In this document: piece by piece, positions 34,447 through 42,498 of the stretch
Layout of the letters: each line of letters begins with the position of its first letter
Position numbering within the stretch: the stretch's first letter is position 1
Origin: CAVTQY01 sp963736975
GTDB lineage: Bacteria > Pseudomonadota > Alphaproteobacteria > Acetobacterales > Acetobacteraceae
DNA: 64,000 nt
Direction of reading: 5' to 3'
Assembly (NCBI GenBank): GCA_963736975.1
Contig: CAVTQY010000003.1
Coordinates: 1 to 64,000, forward strand
The notes under the pieces: model-generated
The model's input: the letters and a program-made list of their open reading frames with translations, nothing else
Database searches by the model: none
What the model was told of the DNA's origin: nothing
Made by a program: the position numbers and the translations under genes

Positions 34447-35577
34447 CTAGGCCGCGACGGCTTCGATCACCTGCTCGCATATATAGGAAAGGGCCGCCTC
34501 GGTGAGATCCGCGTGGATCGGCAGCGCCAGAATACGCTGGGCCAAGCCGTCCGAAACCGGCAGCTCGGCGCCATCATGAACACCGGCATAAGCCGGCTGC
34601 CGGTGTAACGGACGCGGATAATATACGGCCGTTGGCACGCCCTTGCCGCGCAAACGGGCCTGGATCGCAGCCCGATCCGCGCCTTCGGGCAGCAGCACGG
34701 AATAGATCGCCCAGGCGCCAACCGAATCAGGCACACGGGCCGGCGTCACCACGGCATTGCCGAGATGGCGGTCATAAAAGGTGGCCACGGTTTCCCGGGC
34801 GGCGAGCTCCTCCGGGAACACCGTCAGTTTTGCAAGCAAAACAGCGGCTTGCAGGGAATCGAGGCGGCCGTTCATGCCGGTGCGCAGCACCTCGTAGCGG
34901 GTCTCGCCTTCGCCATGGGTGCGCAGGCTGCGATACAGCGCGGCCCGGGCAGCATTCTCGGTGAACATGGCGCCGCCGTCGCCGTAAGCCCCGAGCGGCT
35001 TGGACGGAAAAAAGCTCGTCACCGTCACATCGGCCTCGGCGCCAAGCGGGCGGCCGTGCAGCGAGCAGCCAAAGCTCTGGGCGAGGTCATCGATGGTGAA
35101 CAGGTCTTCCCGGCGCGCGACCTCGCGCAAAGCGGGCCAGTCGGCCGGCTGGCCGAACAGATCGACGCCGATCAGCGCCCGTGGCCGCAGCCGCCCGGTC
35201 CGGCGAACCGCGGCGACACGCTCGGCCAGATGGCCCGGATCGATCTGGAAAGTGCGCGGATCGACATCCGCGAAAACCGGCGTGGCGCCGAGCACCAGCG
35301 GGACCTCGGCGGTCGCCGTATAGGTGAAGGCAGGCAGGAAGACGGCATCGCCCTGCCCTATTCCCTCGGCCATCAGCGCGATCTGGATCGCATCGGTGCC
35401 GGAGCTGACGGCGACGCAATGGCTCGCGCCGCAGAAGGACGCGAGGGCGGATTCCAGCTCGGCGACCTCGGGGCCCAGGATGAACTGGCAATGCGCCAGC
35501 ACGGCATCGAGCCGCCTGCGAAGCTCCGGCGCGATCCGGGCTTGCTGGGCTTTGAGGTCGAGGAACGGGATGTTCAT
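34447..35577 (-). CDS. DegT/DnrJ/EryC1/StrS sugar aminotransferase
   Basis: 376 residues of a PLP-dependent aminotransferase. The core has SSGTDAIQIALMAEGI, PAFTYTATAEVPL, DDLAQSFG and the Schiff-base Lys193 in FFPSKPLGAYGDGG. The last segment resembles WbpE-type enzymes that aminate UDP-2-acetamido-3-keto-sugars, though the 4-keto branch cannot be excluded. Its start overlaps the dehydratase stop by ATGA, so the pair makes an amino sugar for a surface glycan, possibly the one exported by the ABC system at 9.3-11.0 kb. Confidence 0.9.
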   Translation of the reverse strand: MNIPFLDLKAQQARIAPELRRRLDAVLAHCQFILGPEVAELESALASFCGASHCVAVSSGTDAIQIALMAEGIGQGDAVFLPAFTYTATAEVPLVLGATPVFADVDPRTFQIDPGHLAERVAAVRRTGRLRPRALIGVDLFGQPADWPALREVARREDLFTIDDLAQSFGCSLHGRPLGAEADVTVTSFFPSKPLGAYGDGGAMFTENAARAALYRSLRTHGEGETRYEVLRTGMNGRLDSLQAAVLLAKLTVFPEELAARETVATFYDRHLGNAVVTPARVPDSVGAWAIYSVLLPEGADRAAIQARLRGKGVPTAVYYPRPLHRQPAYAGVHDGAELPVSDGLAQRILALPIHADLTEAALSYICEQVIEAVAA

Positions 35578-37490
35578 GGGTGCGAGGCCACCGGGACAGC
35601 TCCTTCAGCATTGTGTTCGAATTCGGGGATGAGGCGGCCGAGCAAGGTAAGGGCGAGCCGGGCTTGACCGCCTCGGCAGGCGGCGGCGATCTCGTCCATG
35701 GCCCGGGCAACAATGGCCGGATCGGCGGTCCGAGGCGCGGCCATCAGCAGGCCCGGATAACCGGTCGGTCCGGGCGGCTCCTTGCCGTGGAACAGCTCCT
35801 CATAGAGCTTTTCGCCGGGCCGGAGGCCGGTGAAGCGGATCTCGATGTCCTCGTCCGGGCGGAGGCCGGCCAGGCGGATCACTTGTCGTGCAAGATCAAC
35901 GATCTTCACCGGCTTGCCCATGTCGAGGACGAAGATGCCGCCCTGCGGGCCGGAGGCCTGAGCGGCGGTGCCGACGACGCTGGCTTGCAGCACAAGACCA
36001 ACGGCTTCGCGCACGGTCATGAAGTAGCGCTGCATATCCGGGTGGGTGACGGTCAGCGGGCCGCCGCGCTGGAGCTGGCGCTGGAACAGCGGCACGACCG
36101 AGCCGGTGCTGCCCAGGACATTGCCGAAGCGGACGGTCACGCAGCGCATGCCGGCGCCGGCGGAAACGGCTGCAATATCAAGCGCCTGACAGTACATCTC
36201 GGCGAGGCGCTTGGAGGCGCCCATGACGCTGGTCGGGTTCACCGCCTTGTCGGTGGAGATCAGCACCATGGCCCGGGCACCGGCGGCCCGGGCGGCATCG
36301 GCCACATGACGGGTGCCGGCGGCGTTGGTCAGCAGGCCTTCGAGCGGGTTGGCCTCGACCATCGGCACGTGTTTCAGGGCGGCGGCGTGGAAGACGAGCT
36401 CGGGGCGCCATTGCTCGAACAGGGCGCGCATGCGGGCCTCGTCGCGGACATCGGCGAGCATGGCCTGGCGCGGGACGGCCGGGTGGGTTTCGGCGAGTTC
36501 GAGGTCGATCTGCCAAAGGGCGTATTCGCCGTTATCGAGCAAAATCAACAGTTCGGGCCCGAGAGCTGCGACCTGGCGGGCGAGCTCGGAGCCGATCGTG
36601 CCGCCGGCGCCGGTGACGATGACGCGGCGGCCCTGGATGAGCCGGGCCATGCCGTCGCGGTCCAGCGGGATTTGCGGGCGGTTCAGCAGGTCCTCGATGG
36701 CGACCGGCCGAAGATCGAGGGCCCGCTTGTGGGGCGCGATTCCGGCGGGATCGAGCGCCGTGGGCCGCGGGGCCCGGCGTGTGAGCATGCCCCAGCGTTC
36801 CGCCTGCTCGATCAGCGCGGCGAGCGAGGGACCGCCGAAATCGGGCGTGGCAATGACGAGCATACGGGGCAGGCGGCCCTCGGCTGCGAGGCGTTCCAGC
36901 ACTGCCGCGGCGTCTTCGATCGAGCCGAGGATGGGGCGGCCCTGGATGCGGCGACCGGTCTGCCGGGCGCTGAGGGACAAGAGGCCGGTGACATGGAAGG
37001 CCGCACGGCGGTCCTGGGCCAGGGCGCGGAGGAAGAGGTCGGCGTCCTCGGCTGCTCCGACCAGGAGAATGCCGCCCGGGTCCTGGTCCAGGGTGGCTTG
37101 CGGCGGCCGGAGCTGCATACGACGGTACGCGACGCGAGGCGCGCCGAGAAGGACGAAGAGGGTCGCGGCGAAGATCAGGGGGAAGGCTGGGCTTTGTGAT
37201 GCGGTGCCGGTAAGTGCCGTGATGGCGGCGAAGATGGCGGCGCCGAGGGCGGAGCAGGCGGCGAGGCTCAGGAGTTCTCCAAGGCCGGCGAAGCGCCAAT
37301 ATTGCAGGGAGAGGCGGAAAGGGATGCCGGCGGCGAGGAGGGCTGCGGCGCCTGCAGGGATGAGCCAGGCGGGATGGAGGGTCGGGCCGGCCGGGTCGGC
37401 GAGCCAGCGGGCGGCGGGGACGGCGAGGGCGGCGAGGGCGCCGTCCAGGGCGATGTTGACGGCGATTCGGGTGGCGGACCGGGTGGCCAT
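35574..37490 (-). CDS. CapD/WbpM-like nucleotide-sugar dehydratase/epimerase, membrane-anchored
   Basis: 638 residues from the ATG at 37490. An N-terminal membrane part (NIALDGALAALAVPAARWLA and three more spans) leads to a CoA-binding-like middle domain. The C-terminal SDR domain has GAGGTIGSELARQVAAL (294 on) and the catalytic stretch STDKAVNPTSVMGASKR. WbpM/PglF/CapD relatives turn UDP-GlcNAc into the 4-keto-6-deoxy intermediate, and the aminotransferase downstream would then act on it. A longer frame back to 37664 is rejected because it only translates the array B repeats. Confidence 0.92.
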   Translation of the reverse strand: MATRSATRIAVNIALDGALAALAVPAARWLADPAGPTLHPAWLIPAGAAALLAAGIPFRLSLQYWRFAGLGELLSLAACSALGAAIFAAITALTGTASQSPAFPLIFAATLFVLLGAPRVAYRRMQLRPPQATLDQDPGGILLVGAAEDADLFLRALAQDRRAAFHVTGLLSLSARQTGRRIQGRPILGSIEDAAAVLERLAAEGRLPRMLVIATPDFGGPSLAALIEQAERWGMLTRRAPRPTALDPAGIAPHKRALDLRPVAIEDLLNRPQIPLDRDGMARLIQGRRVIVTGAGGTIGSELARQVAALGPELLILLDNGEYALWQIDLELAETHPAVPRQAMLADVRDEARMRALFEQWRPELVFHAAALKHVPMVEANPLEGLLTNAAGTRHVADAARAAGARAMVLISTDKAVNPTSVMGASKRLAEMYCQALDIAAVSAGAGMRCVTVRFGNVLGSTGSVVPLFQRQLQRGGPLTVTHPDMQRYFMTVREAVGLVLQASVVGTAAQASGPQGGIFVLDMGKPVKIVDLARQVIRLAGLRPDEDIEIRFTGLRPGEKLYEELFHGKEPPGPTGYPGLLMAAPRTADPAIVARAMDEIAAACRGGQARLALTLLGRLIPEFEHNAEGAVPVASHP

Positions 37491-37592
37491 GTCGGGCGCT
37501 GGTATAGCGCCGGGGTGTCGGGTGGCTAGGGGCTTAGAGGTCGTGCGAGTGGCATCTGTGGCAGGTTCGGCGGGGCTGAGGGGTTCGGGCGG

Positions 37593-37728
37593 TTGTACAA
37601 TTGGGGGTTTTGGGGCGGGTTTCGTTGTACAAGAGGGCGTTTTGGGGCGCCGGCGGTTGTACAAGACGGCATTTTGGGGCGCCCCGGGTTGTACAACTCG
37701 GGGTTTTCGGGGTGCCGTAGCGTACGAT
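37593..37728 (-). repeat. Array B: TTGTACAA palindrome repeated every 32 bp
   Basis: Perfect TTGTACAA at 37593, 37625, 37657 and 37689, spaced exactly 32 bases, with a fifth variant (CGTACGA) at 37721-37727. Each palindrome is followed by TTTTGGGG about 10 bases on; read on the minus strand the unit is CCCCAAAA...TTGTACAACC. A worn unit (GGTTCGGCGGGG) may precede the first. The array sits 100-240 bases upstream of the sugar dehydratase start, where it could control the operon. Array A at 19705 has the same unit. Confidence 0.8.
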
Positions 37729-37826
37729 TGGAGAAATGATTTTTGAGATGGCGTCTCGCGTGACGCGATTTGGTTTGATAGCGAGGCCGGCCCGGGGGCC
37801 GAGACAGAATCGTGGGCCCTGGCGCA

Positions 37827-38410
37827 CTACTTGGCTGCGGAGAGGCGGGCGGTGATGCTTCGGAAACGAGCGAGGGCGGCTTCGAGGCTCTCGGCGATCT
37901 CGGCGGCGATTTCTTCGGGAGGCGGCAGGGTGTCGGGGTCTTCCTGGCTGGCTGGCCTCAGCCAGAAGATATCGAGATTGAGCTTGTCGCGCTGACTGAG
38001 GGTGGCATAGTCGAACGCGCGGAAGCGCTCAGTTTCCTTGCGTTTGTGACGATTAGCGAGCCGGGCGACCGCGATGAAATCGGTCAGGTCTTCGTGTTTG
38101 AGCGGACGTTCTTTCAGCGTGAAGCGCTGGTTGGTGCGGAAGTCGTAAATCCAGAGTTGCCTTGTCCAGGGGGTTTCCCTGGCTGGTTTCTTGTCGAAGA
38201 ACAGCACGTTGGCCTTGACGCCCTGTTTGTAAAAGATGCCGGTGGGCAGACGCAGCAGCGTGTGGAAATCGAAAGCGTCGAGGAGGCGACGGCGGATGCG
38301 GCCACCGCCTCCGGCTTCGAACAGCACGTTATCCGGGACGACGACGGCGGCGGTGCCGTTCTCCTCCAGGATGGTCATGATGTGCTGGAGGAAGTTGAGC
38401 TTTCGATGAT
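37827..38410 (-). pseudogene. hsdM: Type I restriction HsdM (DNA methylase) C-terminal fragment
   Basis: The frame reads RKLNFLQHIMTILEENGTAA, then VVVPDNVLFEAGGGG, then RLPTGIFYKQGVKANVLFFD and a C-terminal RDKLNLDIFWLRP. This is the end of an N-6 adenine methylase of a type I system. The first two thirds, including the NPPF motif, are missing. Its 5' side is joined directly to an HsdS fragment near 38410, in another frame, so this is a deletion joint. It cannot be functional. Confidence 0.88.
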
Positions 38411-38640
38411 AGCTCTGGTACAACCGCAATTTTCCCATTTTCCATGCATGGAGTTATCTTGGCGAACAGGACATCGTCCGTTTGAAATCGCGTATATCCC
38501 TTTGCTACCTCCACAAACTTTCTGCGCAGGGAGGTGTCGATCCTGCCGCTTTCCTCCTCAACGGCTGCCATCGGAACGAACGCTACCTCGGCGTCGGGCC
38601 GGAGCCCGTCCAGGGAAGTTGACGGATTGATGACACGACG
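38411..38640 (-). pseudogene. hsdS: Type I restriction HsdS (specificity) fragment
   Basis: The minus strand gives LRPDAEVAFVPMAAVEEESG, then GYTRFQTDDVLFAKITPCME and NGKIAVVPEL, a typical HsdS target-recognition-domain passage. It then runs into hsdM sequence in a different frame. Its own start is cut at the tandem 16-bp duplication (38621-38652). Only about 75 residues remain. Confidence 0.85.
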
Positions 38641-38652
38641 GATTGATGACAC
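38621..38652. repeat. Perfect tandem duplication of 16 bp
   Basis: GACGGATTGATGACAC occurs twice in a row (38621-38636 and 38637-38652) at the broken 5' edge of the HsdS fragment. It may mark a repair or slippage event at the deletion joint. Confidence 0.8.
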
Positions 38653-38750
38653 AAAGATCGCCCAGTTTCACCCATACCCAACCTGGCGGCAGGGGCGGTT
38701 GCTGGCCGTTGGTTGGCGCGCTCATTGAATCGGAGTTGCGGCGGAAGGGA

Positions 38751-38932
38751 AGAAAGAGTCACCACGGAGACACGGAGGCGCGGAGGACAGTTGTGGAACG
38801 GGCGACGGATGCCGTGTCAGCCGCTCAGCCAGGAGATTGCTTCGCTTCGCTCGCAATGACGGAATGCGGTGGGCGCTGTTTGTAAAACCGGCCTCTTCTC
38901 CCTGCCTCTGTGTCTCTGTGGTGAATCTTTCT
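38751..38932. repeat. Inverted repeat pair around a REP-like unit
   Basis: AGAAAGAGTCACCACGGAG (38751 on, continuing ACACGGAGGC) is matched in inverted orientation by GCCTCTGTGTCTCTGTGGTG (38904 on). Between them, near 38835-38861, lies a GATTGCTTCGCTTCGCTCGC unit of the CGTCATTGCGAG family. This is non-coding, about 400 bases in all to the next gene (38653-39049). Confidence 0.65.
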
Positions 38933-39049
38933 TGCTTCCGCGCGTGGCAGGAAAGACGTGGATGGCCGCACCGGTCGCAGACTGTTGATGCCCCGTAGTC
39001 TCGCCCATGCTGACCGATCATAAACGATTCTGTGAGTACCGTGCGATAA

Positions 39050-39291
39050 ATGATCCGGTTCACCAAACATGCCCGGCGAGAGATGGAGCGGCGGCGGATC
39101 GCGTCCGCATGGGTCGTTGATGTTCTCGCCGGCCCGGAGAGAACCGAGCCGGATCCCCGCGACCCAGGCCTCATGCGCTCATACAAAGCCACTTCAGCCT
39201 TCGGCAACCGGGTGCTGCGGGTTGTCCATCGGGCGGCGGGGACGATATCCTGGTAGTCACCGCCCATTTCGATCGGGGAGCCAGACGATGA
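39050..39291 (+). pseudogene. DUF4258-type small protein, frameshifted in a G-run
   Basis: The first frame gives MIRFTKHARREMERRRIASA, then RTEPDPRDPGLMRSYKA, then NRVLRVVHRAAG, and stops early. Adding one G at the GGGG of 39238-39241 continues it as DDILVVTAHFDRGARR with a stop that overlaps the next ATG by ATGA. The restored 80-residue protein looks like DUF4258 (RelE/BrnT-like superfamily). It precedes a DUF2283 gene, a pairing often seen and thought to be toxin-antitoxin-like. Confidence 0.75.
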
Positions 39292-39500
39292 TCCAGACGA
39301 GCTTCGACCCCGAAGCAGATGCATTCTCGGTCTGGTTCGCGCCGGCCGGGGTCAACTCGGCCGGCACGGAGGAGGTCGCGCCGGGCGTTATGCTTGATTT
39401 TGATGCCGACGGACGGGTGATCGGTATTGAAGTGCTTGGGGTACGCGAGCGGATGGCGCTGGTGCGCCCGACCGAGGGCGTCAAGCCCGCAGCAGAATAG
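39288..39500 (+). CDS. DUF2283 protein
   Basis: 70 residues: MIQTSFDPEADAFSVWFAPA and the family core VAPGVMLDFDADGRVIGIEV-LGVRER. DUF2283 proteins are small beta-sheet proteins frequently encoded after DUF4258 genes. The ATG at 39288 overlaps the stop of the restored upstream frame. Function unproven; an antitoxin-like role is inferred from the pairing. Confidence 0.82.
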   Translation: MIQTSFDPEADAFSVWFAPAGVNSAGTEEVAPGVMLDFDADGRVIGIEVLGVRERMALVRPTEGVKPAAE

Positions 39501-39516
39501 ATCCGGGGCCATCGCG

Positions 39517-42259
39517 CTACGCCGCCTCTTTGGTGCCGATCAAGGTATCGCTCAGGTCTTCCAGCAATGCGGGCAGGCGTTCTCGGCCGAACAGGCGAGT
39601 CGCGGCAATGCGGCCGCCCTGGTCGGCGAACACGGGGGCGTCCTGCAAGTCGTCCAGCGTGACTTCCACGTTGGCGGCGACGTGGTCGCGGATCAGGGCG
39701 AGCCACCGCATCTGCTCATCCTCGTAGTCCCGGCCAGCGCGCTTCTCGCGGCCGATCCACAGGTTGAAGCGGGCGGCGGCGTCCGTGGACAACGGCTGCA
39801 GTGTTTCGGTGTGGCCGAGCGCGTAACGCACCAACGCGATCAGGTCGGTGAGGACCGAGGCAGGGGAGGCATCGCGGACCTTGCCGGCGGTCAGGCGCTT
39901 GTAGCAGGCCCAGAGCTCGGGCGGCTGCAACAGCCAGGGCGGGCGGGCCATCGCGTCGCGCAAGTCCTTTACAGCTTGCCAAGTGAGGTGGCGAGTGGTG
40001 TAGGGCTGCTCGTAGAGGATTTGCAGGGCGGTAAGTTCGTTCTTGTTGTCCTCGATGAAGCGGCGGAAGTCGGTGTTTTCTTTTCAGCGACTTGCAGATC
40101 GAAGCCGGCGGAGAGGACGGCGTCGGTGGAAATTTCATCGATGACGATCTCGGAGAGCTGCTTCAGCTCGACGAGCAGGCGGCGCAGCTTTGGATGATCG
40201 AACACTTTAGCCGCCTCGGCGCGCATGCCGGCGGCGATCCGCGCCTTTCCCGTTTCATCGCGCACGCCCTGGCGGGCGGCTTCGGTTTCAATCGCGTCGG
40301 GGTCGATCGCCTTCACCAAGTCGCCGGCGATGCCCGCCAGATCCCGGCCGCCGGTTGCGACGCGGACGCGATCCTGGTCCTCCGCGGTGAGCTTGGCATC
40401 GAGTGCGGCGAGGCGGCCGGCAAGCGAGGAGAGCGTGTCTTCCGAGGTATCGCCGCTTGGCGACGGATTGCAGCAGCTTGTCGAAGCTGACGTTGCGCTT
40501 GCGCTCCAGCGGGGGCGAGGTTGATTTCTGGCTTTCGGTCACGCCGATGGCATCGATCAGGACGAAGCGGTCTTTGGCGATGGCATCAGGCGTGACCTGG
40601 CGGAGATCGGTGGCATTGATCGTGCGCACACCTCGGCCCCGCATTTGCTCGAAATAGTTGGCCGAGCGGACATCGCGCATGAAGATCAGCACTTCCAGCG
40701 GCTTCACGTCGGTACCGGTGGCGATCATATCGACGGTAACGGCGATACGGGGATTGTATTCGGTCTGGAACTGCTTCAACAGCTCCTCGGGCTTGCCGGC
40801 CGCGCGGTAGGTGATCTTCTTGCAGAACTCGTTGCCTTTGGCGAAGACGTCCCGGGCGATCTGCACGATCTCCTCCGCGTGGTGATCGTCCTTGGCAAAG
40901 ATCAGCGTCTTGGGCACCTCGGTGCGGCCGAGGAAGAGCTGGGCAGGCAGTGAGTCGCGATAAGCCTGCAGCACCGTGCGGATCTGGTTCGGCACCAGCA
41001 CGCGTTCATCGAGGTCCTTCTTCGTGTAGCTCAGGTCGTCGTCGAGTTCCTGGTAGCGCTGCCGACGGGTGCGGCGGTCGCGGACGGGAACGGTGTAGCC
41101 AGCGTCGATGATGCCGCCGTGTTCGCCACGCTCGGTCCGGATGCGGAAGACCTCATAGCCAACGTTCACGCCGTCGGCGACGGATTGTTCGTACGGGTAC
41201 TGCGAGACGAGGTTCTGACCGAAGAAGCCGAGCGTGTGCTTGGAGGGCGTGGCGGTCAGGCCGATGATAAATGCGTCGAAATACTCCAGCACCTGTCGCC
41301 ATACCCCGTAGATCGAGCGATGACACTCATCGACGATGATCATGTCGAAGGTTTCTATTGGAATCTCAGAGTTGTAGGTGATGGGAGTCTGCGGCATCGC
41401 CGCCGGGGAGAGTTCTTCAAGCGAGAGTTCGTCGAGTTCTTCTTCGAGGTCTTCGCCGCGCAGGCATGCATAGAGGCGCTGGATGGTGGAGATGACCACG
41501 CTGCTGGCGGGGTCGATGGAGCGGCCGGAGAGAAGCTGAACGTTGTACAGCTCGGTGAACAAGCGGCCGGTGCCGGGGGGCATGAAGCGCTGAAACTCGT
41601 TCTTGGTTTGCGTGCCAAGGTTCTTCCGGTCCACCAGAAACAGGACCCGGTGCGCATCCACGGGACCGGCGAGCAAGCGATGAACCTCGTTGCAGGCAGT
41701 GAAGGTTTTGCCGGCACCGGTTGCCATCTGCACGAGCGCGCGCGGGTCGCCACGCTTGAGTGATGCGTCGATGGAGGTGATGGCGTCCACCTGACAGTCG
41801 CGCAGGCCAGTGGGATCGAGCGGCAGCGGAGATTGCAGACGGCAGCGAAGGCTGGTGCCTTGCTTCAGCGTCTCCAATAGGAAATCCGGCTGATGGAAGG
41901 CAAAGAGGCGACGCGAGCGCGGCTCAGGGTCGCGGTGGTCGGTGAAGCGGGTCTCGGTTCCTGTGCTTTCGTATTCGAGGAGGATCGACTCGCCCCATGA
42001 CGGAATGCCGGGCTTCAGGGCGGTTCGGTATTTTGCTGATTGCTCCTCGAAGCCGGTCAGGGTGACGCCTTCGGGTTTCGCTTCGACGACGCCGCAGACT
42101 TTTCGGTCCACGTAGAGCAGATAATCGGTCGCGCCGGTCGCGACCGTGAACTCGCGGACGGCGACGCCGAGCCTCGCCCCCAGGTTCATGTCCTCGCGGT
42201 CCTGGACAGCCGCCGAGGAGGTCGTCGATGAGCTTTCGGGCGCGAGCCTCCGGGGGCAT
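39517..42259 (-). pseudogene. hsdR: Type I restriction HsdR (endonuclease/translocase), broken by three frameshifts
   Basis: Joined across frames, the pieces make one HsdR-like protein. They begin MPPEARARKLIDDLL and include the nuclease site YLLYVDRKVCGVVEAKPEG, Walker A QMATGAGKTFTA, DECHRSIYGVW, LTATPSKHTLGFFGQN and MRGRGVRTIN. They end DAPVFADQGGRIAATRLFG. Shifts lie near 42213, 40455 and 40076, the last in an A-run. In an active system HsdR cuts DNA after translocation. With the hsdS/hsdM scraps downstream, this is a dead type I locus. Confidence 0.9.
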
Positions 42260-42498
42260 AGGTGATCGTGTTTTCTGGTTTTAATACGAGCCTGTTGAAT
42301 TATCGCATCGGAGGGTATGGCGAGGTCAAGCGTTTAGGCTCGGGCAACTCGGTGGGAAACGGGGGACCGACTGGTGTAGCGCCCCCTCACCCTACCCTCT
42401 CCCGCAAGGGGAGAGGGAATTGCGCCAAGTTGCCTCGGCACGGATCAGAGGGGGCGGGACGCTCTTGCCCTCGGCGTAGCGCCCCTCACCCTGGGTCC
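42260..42498. other. Gene-free stretch left of the IS
   Basis: Non-coding. It contains the palindrome at 42395-42417 and ends at the left end of the IS481 element. The sequence CCCCTCACCCTGGG immediately before the IS is the first half of another CCCTCTCC-type repeat, which resumes right of the IS at 43889. Confidence 0.5.
42395..42417. repeat. CCCTCTCC palindromic repeat
   Basis: CCCTCTCCC (42395-42403), GCAA loop, GGGGAGAGGG (42408-42417); another copy of the dispersed intergenic family. Confidence 0.7.

Noticed and set aside
37491..37664. N-terminal extension of the CapD/WbpM-like gene
   Set aside because: The extra 58 residues are only the translation of the TTGTACAA repeats (TTKPAPKPP, SCTTKPA) and of a Pro/Ala-rich spacer. 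The family starts at ATG 37490 with a membrane helix.
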